Assembly (NCBI GenBank): GCA_034359265.1
Contig: CP136892.1
Location: 84,374,001 to 84,438,000, forward strand
Direction: 5' to 3'
DNA from: Canna indica
Lineage: Eukaryota > Streptophyta > Magnoliopsida > Zingiberales > Cannaceae
DNA length: 64,000 bases
In this document: positions 47,386-58,196 of the stretch, piece by piece
Position numbering within the stretch: position 1 is the first letter of the stretch
Layout: each line of letters opens with the position of its first letter
Notes under the pieces: generated by a model
The model's database searches: none
Told to the model about the DNA's origin: nothing
The model's input: the letters and a program-made list of their open reading frames with translations, nothing else
Made by a program: the position numbers and the translations under genes

Positions 47386-48535
47386 TAAATTAACTCTTAT
47401 AATGTGTCCTTATTAATTTTGAGGATATAAACTGATCGATCGAGTTTAATCTGGTGGTGAGAATTTGCATTGCAATGGCATCATGGTTTATGGTGATTTG
47501 GTTTAAGCATTAATTATAAGCATTCATGGCGTTGAGCAAACCCTTCCTGGGTGTATATGGCTGTATCAGTACTTGTTCTAAAGCAAGAGAGGCTTGGGAT
47601 AATAACACCAGTCTATTTGGTTGCGAGATGCAAGCTAAGTCACCATAAATTTGCATCACCAACCACAACAGCTGAATCCCAATGGCAAGGAGGCATGCGG
47701 CCTTTAATGCCTTCGCTTACCCAGCACATGTTGCAGCTGCTCGCGAGGATGGATGAGGAGATTTATGAGCTCCCACTGTTTCCTGCAGAAAATAAAGTCC
47801 TTCGACGATGCCTCTCTTCTTCCTTTCTCTCGGAAGATCAAATCAATTCATTTTCCCACCAATCTACAGCGATGTTTTAGTACCTATATATCGTCACTTT
47901 TAATTTTTTGGTTGCAAATCCAAGCTCTATATATTTGCTTGCAAGTACTCGCGCTTCACTGTGTAAACTAGCACTTGCCGCTTCCCTCGGAAACAGCGAG
48001 AGAGAGAGAGAGAGAGAGTCCCGCCTCAGTCTCTCACTACTGTTGCCTTTAAATTCTCAAAGCATTACCATTCGGGAGGAGAAGAGGGAGTACGGGAAAG
48101 AGGGGAGAGGAAGGCGAAAAGGGTATCGGAAGCCATTAAAGATTTGTCCTTCGTCAAAAATATTGCTATGTCTGTGGAAGACTTGCAGGGGAGAGGGAGG
48201 GTAATAGTTAGGGAAGTTTAGGGCTTTGAATAGGAGGGAGGGAGCGGAAATGGAAGGTCGCGGAGTGAGAATGAGGAGTTCGTGAAAGGGAATGGATCGC
48301 GCAGGAATGCTGACGCACCCATCGTCGTTTTCCTCATTTGGCGTGGCAGCCGAACACAGATAGGCTTGGAGAGTCGAGAAGGAGAGCAGGTGAGAAAGCG
48401 AGAGCGGCGCCTCCGTGGCTCAAAAATGGAGAGTGAGTAAGCGAGCATGAACTGGCTCGGCCAGGCGCCACCCTTCGGCCTCGCTGGATGGGCCCCAGCG
48501 TAAGCAACCCAGTGTAGAGCGCGTTCCATCTTTAG
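46991..48535. other. upstream region of the HD-ZIP IV gene
   Basis: Holds an (AT)n tract (47341-47383), a (GA)n tract near 47998-48018 and purine-rich leader-like DNA (48060-48300). The frame at 47551-47880 has no family match. A non-coding first exon of the HD-ZIP gene may lie here but could not be placed. Confidence 0.35.
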
Positions 48536-48543
48536 TATAAATA
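48536..48543 (+). promoter_or_regulatory. TATA box of the HD-ZIP IV gene
   Basis: TATAAATA, 70 bp before the start codon. The predicted leader would then consist mostly of the (GA)n tract. Confidence 0.5.
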
Positions 48544-48569
48544 GCAAGCAAGGAGAGGTTTTGGCGAGG

Positions 48570-48572
<3 letters not shown>

Positions 48573-48605
<33 letters not shown>
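48573..48605 (+). repeat. (GA)n tract abutting the start codon
   Basis: About 16 GA units run directly into the ATG at 48606. GAGA-type tracts are targets of plant BBR/BPC proteins, known regulators of homeobox genes. A second tract of CT then TA units lies in intron 1 (about 48713-48751). Confidence 0.8.
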
Positions 48606-48610
<5 letters not shown>

Positions 48611-48711
48611 TTGGGGTAGCGGTGAGCAAGATCCTTCCGAGCCCATGGGACGCAAGAAGCGCTTCTACCGCCACACCCCGCAGCAGATTCAAGAACTCGA
48701 AGCGTATGACC

Positions 48712-48751
<40 letters not shown>

Positions 48752-51700
48752 CGTTCTTCTCTTTTTGCTTCGCTTTCTCTTGTGTTTTCGATCTCCGACG
48801 GCGAGGTTTTTCTTTTTTGTTTTTCTTTTGCTCGTTCAGGATGTTCAAGGTGTGCCCGCACCCGGACGAGAAGCAGCGGATGAAGCTGAGCCGGGACCTG
48901 TCGCTGGAGCCGCGGCAGATCAAGTTCTGGTTCCAGAACAGGAGGACCCTGATGAAGGTGATGACCTTTCCTGTTACCCCTTCTCCTCCATATGCTACCC
49001 CCAAAGGAGCCACCTTTTTCTCCTTTCATTGATTGGCCTTGATCGTCTTTTTGTCACTGCAGGCGCAGCACGAGCGGGCCGACAACTGCACGCTGCGCGC
49101 CGAGAACGACAAGATACGGTGCGAGAACATCGCCATGAGGGAGGCGCTGAAGAATGTCATCTGCCTCTCCTGCGGCAGCGGTCCGGCCAACTCCAATCCT
49201 TACTTCGACGAGCAGAAGCTGCGGATGGAAAATGCCCGATTGAAGGAAGAGGTAATTTAATGATGCCAAAAATGGTGATTTATACCATCCTCTTAGTCTC
49301 AACTTTCTCATCCATCTGTTGCGCTATATAATCTCCTACTCATCAAGGCCTTCTTGTTCTCAAATCTCAATATATATAAGCTATATCATACCTCTGCCTT
49401 CAAATTAACAGAATGATTGAAAGAGATGACTTGGTTGATGGTTCGATCAAATTATTTTTTTCTAATCAGCGGAAGAACGATCCAAATCTTCCTAAAGAAA
49501 TTAAGATAGGGTTCCATACAGTAAATTTTTTGAAGTCACACAAATTGACTATTTATTTGATCGGTGTCGACATCGATGACTGCTTTTCATCATAACTTAC
49601 TGTCTGCTTTGATTACAGTTTGACATTGAAATTTAGTTTCGTCAACGTTTAAAATGTCCTGAGTTTTAGTACTTGTATTCTTTTTTTTCAAGTTGATGAT
49701 CAACAGTAACTCACAAATAAGGATTAATCATGTAATTAAAAATAGATTAATGTGAATATGGTCATGAGATCCGTAGATTCTATCGTACGTCAGCCTCTCA
49801 TATAATTATGAATCAACGCGGATATCGGTACTGCAGCCACTGTTGATCCATGAATCTCCTGACACCTTCATTAATTTAATCTTTTTTGACATTTGAAGTG
49901 CCTCGATCTCTTTTTTGTTAAAATGGGATGGTTACGTTCCAATATATCACTTGATTTTGGATTGCAGGCACAGTAAATGATTAATTTGAATTCATTGCCT
50001 GGTCAATTCTTCTTAATTCGCAAAGAAAGTGGTGGAAATGTTTAAGGATAAAGAAAGTATTGTCTCTCATACGTTGACTAATGTTTTCATGTTCATTTCC
50101 TTGCAGGTAGATCGTGTCTCAGATCTTACATCCAAGTACCTGGGCAGGCCCATCACCCAGCTTCCTCCCGTGCAGTCGATATCAATTTCTCAATCTGAAG
50201 TATCTGCGGGAAGTTACTATAATCCAGGGATGGGTTCTTCCCTTGATATTGGACTCTTGTCTCGGAACCCTTCTTCTGTTCTTCCTTATCATTATCCTGC
50301 GGCGCCTAATTCCGTATTGGAGAAACCTATCATGATGGAAATGGCCTCAAGTGCCATGGATGAAGTTATCAAGCTGCTTCAGACCAACGAACCCTTATGG
50401 GTGAAGTCTGGAATTAATGGTGCAGAGATCCTTCAACTGGAGACCTACCAGAGGAACTTTCAAAGGCCACATCATCCGTTGAAGTATTCAGATACACGAG
50501 TTGAGTCATCAAGGGACTCAGCCCTAGTGTTCATGAGTACAGAAATGCTGGTTGATATGTTCATGGACGCGGTAAGTTTTAGCATTGCTTGTGATGCAGA
50601 AAAGTTCTTTCTCATTTTCTTTCAGACTGAGCTGGATTTGGTTTCACTGCAGAGCAAGTGGCCGGAGTTGTTTCCCACGATCGTTTCCAAGGCAAGGACT
50701 ATTGAAGTTCTTGCCCCTGGAATGCAAGGAACTAGGAGTGGGTCTCTGATATTGGTAATGATCTGATCTATTGTTCTTCTGGTCTTGAAAACTAGTTAAT
50801 ATTATCATCGATATGATATGGACCTAATTCAAGGGCGTACAGATGAATCAGGAACTGCAGGCTCCGTCTCCAATTGTTCCTACAAGAGAATTCTGCTTCC
50901 TCCGTTACTGTCAACAAATTGAGTCAGGTGTATGGGTGATAGCTGATGTTTCAGTCGACTATCCTATGGACAATCATCTTGCTACTTCTTCGGTTGCATG
51001 GAGACTTCCTTCAGGCTGCTTGATTGAGGAAATGGCCAATGGATACTCTAAGGTATTGCTTTGTCATTCCTACATGATATATTTTGAAACATCATTGTAT
51101 ATATCTTATTACTGATAAAGATTGCCTTGACATCTTTGATTCAGATAAGATGGGTTGAACACATGGAAGTCGCAGACAAGAACCCAATCCACGTACTCTT
51201 CCAAGATCTAATAAATACTGGAACTGGATTTGGGGCACATCGATGGCTCTCCTCTCTTCATAGAATGTCTGAGAGAATCGCTTGCCACATGGCACCTGGA
51301 CTTTCTTCAAGGGACACGGCAGGAGGTAATTACTACATTGATTGATTGAGGTAATTAAACGCAAGAAACTTTTGGCTGACGACTTGCCATTTTGATTCTC
51401 TATCAATAGTTCCCTCGGCTGAAGCTAAGAGGAGCATGATGAAGCTTGCTCATAGAATAGTGAAGACCTTCTGCACCACCTTTAATGGATCTTTCGGAAA
51501 CAAATGGACCTTGATGCCTGGGGCAGACGACGAACTCCGAGTCACTGTTCACAAAACAGATTCCTCCCAGCCTAATGGTGTTGTCCTCAGTGCAGCAACG
51601 TCAGTGTGGCTTCCATTGCCAGTTGAGCGAATCTTCAACTTCTTGAAAGATGAACAAAACCGAACTCAGGTTTGTATTTTCAATAATTAAGAACATAAAT

Positions 51701-52400
51701 CAATAGATCATAATATTTCATCTAACAACTTAGCACCTGACCTTCCTGTTTATATGATTGGTTTTAGTGGGATATTCTGTCAAGTGGAAACACTATGCAA
51801 AGAGTTGCTTACTTCACAAATGGTTCACACTCAGGAAACTCCATTTCTCTTATTAGTGTAAGTTATTAACCTTGTTCTCTTCTCTGTTCTCCTTTATAGA
51901 CATCAGTAATGTGCCATGACGTTGGAGAATTATAATTGTCATTATTAAATTTGCACAAATATGCATGCTTCGAATTAAATCTTTACAGTGTTTAATTATT
52001 CTCATGGTGAATGATCGATATATAGGGGATGAATGCGGTCCATAACATGCTGATTCTGCAAGAGAGCTGCACTGATCCATCAGGTTCAATGGTGGCGTAT
52101 TCTCCGATCAATCTACCGGCGATGAACGTCATCATGAGCGGTGAGGATCCATCCTTTGTAAACCTCTTGCCGTCAGGATTCACCATAATACCAGAAAGCA
52201 GATCGGCGATGGGAAGAGCTTCAACCAGCTCCAATCCAATGGGGAGGTATTCAGGCTCAGTTGTCACTGTTGCATTCCAAATGCTCATGGGCAACATCCA
52301 AGCCGGCACGCTGAATTACGAATCCATAACGACAGTGAGCAACTTAATAGACAACACAATTCAGCAGATAAAATCTGCCTTGAACTGCCCTGAGATCTAA
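48606..52400 (+). CDS. HDG11-like: HD-ZIP class IV homeodomain-START transcription factor (HDG11/ROC8 clade)
   Basis: Ten exons: 48606-48703, 48840-48957, 49063-49251, 50107-50571, 50653-50754, 50843-51052, 51145-51325, 51410-51669, 51768-51857, 52026-52400 (2088 bp, 695 aa). The protein is a nuclear DNA-binding factor; the family acts in epidermal, trichome and root development. The homeodomain is at about residues 16-73 ([27 protein letters not shown]). The leucine-zipper-loop-zipper at 73-135 includes CLSC, matching the CxxC of the clade. A START domain (about 211-430) is followed by the START-adjacent region to the end. Residue 70 is Leu (RRTLMK) where the class almost always has Gln. The C-terminus is complete. 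Closest relatives are judged from the [14 protein letters not shown] region and short N-terminus. The (GA)n tract abuts the start. Confidence 0.92.
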
Positions 52401-54434
52401 TGATCTCATCGAAGAGCATCAGAGCCTTTCCCCTCGCTGATGCTTTGGATTCGATGAGAGATGGGGAGGGCATTTGCTGTGGCGTTCGAAGAAGATAAAA
52501 GTGGTCATGTTTTGCTGGTTGGCCTTTAATGCTTCCTTCCTGAGCTTGAATCGTATTGCCATGGAAGAAGAAGCTGCTGCTGCTGCTGCTGCTGTTAGTC
52601 TCAATACAATTCAGTGTTGTTTTCAAATAACCAATTAAGACTTTACGAGTACTTCCAAGGAGTCAAGAACGAACCATACCTTCCTCTGCTACCGTCGCCA
52701 TTGACACCTTTACTTTACTTACCTGTAGCTTTCTTCCTTGCTTCATCTGCTTTCTTCTATTCAGTCCCATGTTTTTCCATTCTTCATGCAACAAGGGGGT
52801 AATGGTTCGGGTATTGACTTCTGCAATGATCGAGCATTGTATCAATAAGCATCGGCTTTGAACAAAACCTAATTGATTTGCTTTGTATTTTACATGCATT
52901 AAATATATGCTTTTTTAATTGATGACTTCAAATCGATCTCTGGAGCATTCAAGAAGTTGGTTTTATTGATTATTTGAATATATAATAACCTGTTGATGTG
53001 ATATATATAATGACAGGAATAACATAATGTATCTGATGTGCTGAGATTACAGAATGACCTTGCTTCTGTTCAAGATTCCTCAGGTACCGATGATTGGATG
53101 TCGGGGTGGCATGAAGATTATATTATATGATTTGAGTTTAAAATCATAAATAGATTTAAAATAGATTTTTTATATTTTTTCCATGTATGAATCTTTTCTT
53201 TTTCAAAGTATGAATTTTCTTTTCTTTTCCCATGCGCATTTAATCCAAAGAGATTAATTATCAAGATTTGGTTCCTCCTTTTCCTTGGCCTCTATATATA
53301 TAAAGTCCAATCTTTGTCATTTTGGAATAAGTCACTTAATTTCTCGTTGGAGTGTCTTAACAAGAGGTGTGAGATCTCTTAGGGTCTGAGACCCAACCTT
53401 AAGCTTTCTCCTTAAATTTTGTAAGTTTGAATACTCTTACTTCTTGGATTATTTGATAACCTTGATTCATATATATTGAAGCATGTGTAAATTTTTCGAC
53501 CATGCTTACTATATATTGGTATAGCGGTGATACATGATTCCTAGGGTTGTTGTGCTTCATTCTCAAATTTTGTTCCATAACCTACATTTGGTGCAACTTC
53601 TCCACACTCCACCACCGGCCAACCTATGTAAGTTTAGATTGATCTTCTTTCGAAACTAACTAGTATATATTTGTGATTTGAAAGAAATAAGCGATGCTTC
53701 GAAAACTCTAGCTATTGTTTCACCTCCCTAGCGAGCGGCAAACTTAGGTGTTATAAACATTGAGGGTGCTATCTTAATTAGTATATACAAATAAATTATG
53801 GGTACATGTAATGATCATTATCAAATAGGTGCGGTACATCTTAGTATATATATATATATATATATATATGCAATTATGTTTAAACTAATTAAATCGATCA
53901 AAACATTAAAATAGTTTGAGTGGGTACAAATTAATTATATATAATGATCACATTATATAGGAAATATTTTATTTGACATTCTCGGAATCAAATTATTTTT
54001 AAGAGGTACAAGACTCTCTGCATGCTTACTCTTTGCTAAGGTCATTTCTTTTACTATTTCCTGCACTAATAGATTTTTTTGTTTGTAGAGATCGGGATGG
54101 AACTTATATATCTTCATGCGTGTGCTAGATCTAATATGAATTCGTCTATTGAAGCTCTTGCTACTAAATCTGCTTTGTTACATATTTTAGGTCTCTTAAA
54201 AGCAAAATTATAATTGAATCTGGTTATAAATTAATTATTAACACATGTAATCAAAATATGGATAGTTTCTGGTTCGTTAGGAACATCATTGATGATATTC
54301 TGCAGAATGCGGTAATGATGTCCAATTTCATTTCGCTCGGAGGGAGAGTAATAAAGTTGCAAGTTGGTTGACAATATAGTCCTGACTTTATCAAAATTTC
54401 ATATGATGATTGTGACTCTTTAATTGTTTAACAA
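52401..54434. other. 3'UTR and intergenic region
   Basis: The 3'UTR includes a (CTG)n-type run at about 52571-52594. Beyond 52,900 the DNA is AT-rich with an (AT)n tract at 53843-53869. No gene recognised. Confidence 0.4.
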
Positions 54435-54439
54435 ATTTT

Positions 54440-54605
54440 GTGAACTCATTTTTATTTGAGTGGTAGTAGCATTCGGGTATATTATCTACGTCTTGAATTT
54501 AATTCATAGTTGTAGCGTTTTGTGCGTCTTTTTCACATTTTTGTACGTCTTGTAATACGTTTTGTAATAGCTGTGTTATAAAGTCATTTTTCTTTATAGA
54601 AAAAA
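54440..54605 (+). repeat. SINE, family 1, plus orientation
   Basis: Shares GTGAACTCA, TTTGAGTGGTAGTAGCATTCGGGTAT, GCGTTTTGTGCGTC, TTGTAATACG and a tail ending TTATAAAGTCATTTTT with the other copies. It is followed by an A-run. It lies about 160 bp from an inverted copy (54765-54947). Confidence 0.6.
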
Positions 54606-54764
54606 AATTGTTTAACATTTTTTTTTTATTTTGGTAAAAAAAAAAGTGGTATATTATACAACAATGTCCAAACTAAATTGATTAAAATGTGTAATGTATA
54701 ATAGATTAGTAATTGATCTATACTATTACTATATTATTTTTAGTAGTTTTTTTTAAATTTAAAA

Positions 54765-54947
54765 AATTAACTTTATAACATAATCATTAAAAGCATACAC
54801 GAGATAATATACGTACAAAACACATTACAAAGCGTACACATAAACGTGGAAAGAGACGCATAAAACGTTACAACGAGAGATCAAACATAAGATCTACAGA
54901 CAACATACCCGAATGTTATACCACTTTATTACAAGTGAGTTCACTAG
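54765..54947 (-). repeat. SINE, family 1, minus orientation
   Basis: On the minus strand it reads GTGAACTCACTTGTAATAAAG, CATTCGGGTATG, TGATCTCTCGTTGTAACG, TTATGCGTCTCTTTCCACG and TTATAAAGTTAATTTTT. It forms an inverted pair with 54440-54605. Confidence 0.6.
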
Positions 54948-55332
54948 TAGCTTTCTTTTAGAATTCGACGTTAGTTTCAATGAACTTGTGTGTTTACCAT
55001 TATTTTAAAAAAAATGTAATTTTTAATAGTGGTCAACCCTATTTAAGAAATTCAATCTAATAATTAAGTGCAATGATCTTATGAAGATAATATTGAAAAA
55101 CAAACAAACAAAAAAATAAATAAATAAAACTAAGGAATTATTTAGCCAGTTTGGAAAAATTATTTCAAGTTTATGTTTTTCATGAAAATGACATTTCGGA
55201 AATGAAAATAGCTTTTAATATTCGAAGTTTACAATGATATTTTAATAAGTTTGAAAATGAAAAAAAAAAATCAAGTTATCAACTTCAAAATTAACTTTAA
55301 GAAGGTTTTATATGATATACAAGATAAGACAT
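54948..55332. other. AT-rich intergenic stretch
   Basis: Nothing recognised. Confidence 0.3.
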
Positions 55333-55882
55333 AATGGCATGTTTAGTACATTATATAATATTAGTATGTATAGTACTAGTTTGTATTGACTAACCTGTAT
55401 AGTACTAGTCTGTATTGTACTATTATTATATAATGTTTGATGTACATATGTACTAGCATGTATAGTATTAGTATGTATTGACTAACTTGTATAATATAAT
55501 ATAATATAGTATAATATAATATAATATAATATAATATAATATAATATAATATAATATAATATAACATAACATATAATAATATACACTATAATATTATATT
55601 ATATGAAATATATTATAATAATATAATATAAAAATTGTAATATATTTTCATTAAAAATGTTTCATAAATTAAAATTATTTTTTAATTATATATATATATA
55701 TATATATTATTTTTAAATTTTTGGCCGGAGATAAAATGAATATTCAAAATATTAAAAATTATAATGCAAGCTAATGAGGTACTATTTTAGTGCAGGTATT
55801 AGTTAATACTTTTTCCACACACTGTATAATATTATCCTAATACTATGCAGGATGCTTATATGGGGTACCAAACGGGTCCAAT
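55333..55882. mobile_element. MITE-like element with a pentanucleotide array
   Basis: GGCATGTTTAGTAC at the left and GTACCAAACGGGTCC at the right form a weak inverted pair of the TTTGGTAC type. Inside, GTATAGTACTAG and TGTATTGACTAAC are repeated, and 55489-55566 is a tandem ATAAT (TATAA) array of about 15 units. The minus-strand ORF over the array (YYIIL repeats) is only the array read as protein. Confidence 0.5.
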
Positions 55883-57027
55883 AAGATAAGATAAAATTAT
55901 ACAATGGAGTCTTATAACATAATAGGGGACCCTGTTTAAAATATAAAAAACATTTAATATATTTTAGTTGTTCAACTTTGAATTGTTAATTAAAATCAAA
56001 AGTCATAACTAATATAAATTTATTGGTCTATTTTCATATTTTGGAAACACTATTAAAAATTTCAAAATAAAAATAGTTAAAATTCTTGTACCCTTAAAAG
56101 AGAACTTTTTTCATCTCAATTATCCAAAACAGGCTTTACCACGATGCGAGTGTTGCCTTGCTATGAACCATACTGTGCGACTAGTAAGAAATTGATAAAT
56201 TTGTAAGTATATACAGAAAAATAATTATTATTTGGTACATTAATACTACTCGATATTACATTAGAAATAAAAATAAACTTGAATGCATCACTAATGTTGC
56301 AACAATAAATTTTATTCATCGTGAAAATATATTATATAATTAATATAGATGATTAATAAAAATTATTATTTTTAAAATTTATGTTCTCAATTAAATAAAA
56401 CTCAATATATATCATGAATTAAGTATACTATTTTTTAATTCATTTTTTAGAATTTTCCTTTAGTTATTGATGAACAAACTAATTATTCAATCATGTATTA
56501 AATAACTTGTCCAACTTTTAATATGAGCGACCATTGATGACTGTATACAAAGATGTATTAAGAATAAAATCAATATAAGAGACTTAAAAAATAAAAAAAA
56601 TTAATGAATAAATTTTTGGAATTAAGTTAAAAATTAATAAAGAATGATTTTGAATTTTTTCAAAGTCAATTTTATATTCAACCATTACTAAAAAAAAATC
56701 CATATAAAAGATTACATATGAGATTTGAACTTAAAGATCTATGTGATATTTAATTTTTGGGAAAATTTTCAAGGGGGGGCTAATGCTCCCATTGGCCCTA
56801 ATGGGAAATTCCTGAAATAAGAATATAAATATAAATATAAAATATCTATATAGATATATACCAATTTTGGGTTGGATCGGATTCTATAAACGGGCCTTTT
56901 CGGAAGTGGTGGTCCGGCCCGCAAAACCAGCACAACAATACAACATGCTTTGTATTCATAATTAACCTGATCCAATTAGACCGGGCCAGGTTCGTGTTTT
57001 GGTTCGCCAAAATGCTGGTGGTGTTGA
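55883..57027. other. intergenic region and FRS promoter
   Basis: AT-rich to about 56,860, then GC-richer DNA with GGGCC- and CCGGCCC-type words at 56890-57000, probably the proximal promoter of the FAR1-related gene. No other gene recognised. Confidence 0.35.
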
Positions 57028-57039
57028 ATGTTGATTGCG

Positions 57040-57189
57040 CCTGGAATCGGGGCTCGACCACTACATTTCTGGCTTGCTAGGGCTCCTCCCTGCGCTGCTC
57101 TCGCCTTCCCTCTCGCCGGCCCCGGCCGCGGCGGTGCTCGTGGTGCTCCGGCGACCCAACGGCGTCCCCGGCACAAAGTTTGTACGGTG
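57040..57189 (+). other. probable non-coding first exon of the FAR1-related gene
   Basis: A GC-rich leader-like block is followed by AT-rich, intron-like DNA. A good acceptor (CTAATTTCAG) ends at 58179, 17 bases before the coding start. The donor was not fixed; GTGCGTC near 57187 is a candidate. Confidence 0.4.
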
Positions 57190-58196
57190 CGTCGCTTCGC
57201 CTCCTCTTCTTCTACTTATCTAACCATGGTCGTGGGGTCCGAGTTCGCGACGCGAGACTAGGTTGTCGCCAACAGAGAGTTAATAGGCGTTGTTATCTGG
57301 GTTCCGTTTCTCTCGATTTAGCTCTATGTTTTATGTTCGATTTTAGCTGGACATCGATGAAGTTCTCGTTGCACCCTAATCCGTCAATTGATTTTTATTT
57401 TTATTTATCGAAATTATTCTAGTTTCTTTCGTTCTCTTATTGTGCTATAGAGTTCTTTAGTACCTGATTACTGTATTATATTCCTCCATTTAATAGTTGT
57501 ACCGATTAGCATGCCAAAATAAATCGAGTGGTAGGGAAATATCTCTCAGATAGTCACATTGAATTGGTGGTAGATTTTTGGAACCTAAGAATGGTTGGAT
57601 TGGGGCTTTTGTGATGCTGGTTATGTTTCTTGTTAATACACCACCTGTCCTGTCTCGGAATCTTGTGCTCTGATATGCAAAACCCCTATTTTCTTTAGTT
57701 TCTGAATACTTTGCTGCAATTACTTTGATTGCGGGTGAATATTTTTCGGACTCCCAAGTTATCCACAGGATACAGTTTCTAAACGCCGACAAATTTTCTT
57801 TTCTTTCAGTTAGATTTTTATTTGTTCAGACAGTGGTCTTAGTTTATTTTTACAACCATAATTTTGCCTGACAAGATTTCATTTATACATTGGTGAGTTT
57901 GCCAAACCAACAATATGAGGCCATGCATTTCCAACTTCCCAAGCTTAATAACAATAATCATTTGTAGTACATTCCTGAAAAGAAAAGTCCTATAATTGGT
58001 CCAGTGTTGCATATTTATTATCATTAGCTATTTAGCTGTCTTGCTGCAGGGAGGATAAGTTCTCATAGGTTCTGTGCTAGTGACTTTCAGTTTTGGAGTC
58101 TTGAAAGTTGATTTTCTTCTTCATCACTGGATGAATTTCTCTTGTGTTGGTTTAACTATTTTCAATTTGCTAATTTCAGATTGATAGTTTTCAAGG

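Noticed and set aside
47551..47880. 109-codon frame upstream of the HD-ZIP IV gene
   Set aside because: No family content and no clear link to the gene; treated as upstream non-coding DNA.
55376..55567. Tyr/Ile/Leu-repeat frame on the minus strand
   Set aside because: It is a pentanucleotide array translated; not a membrane protein.
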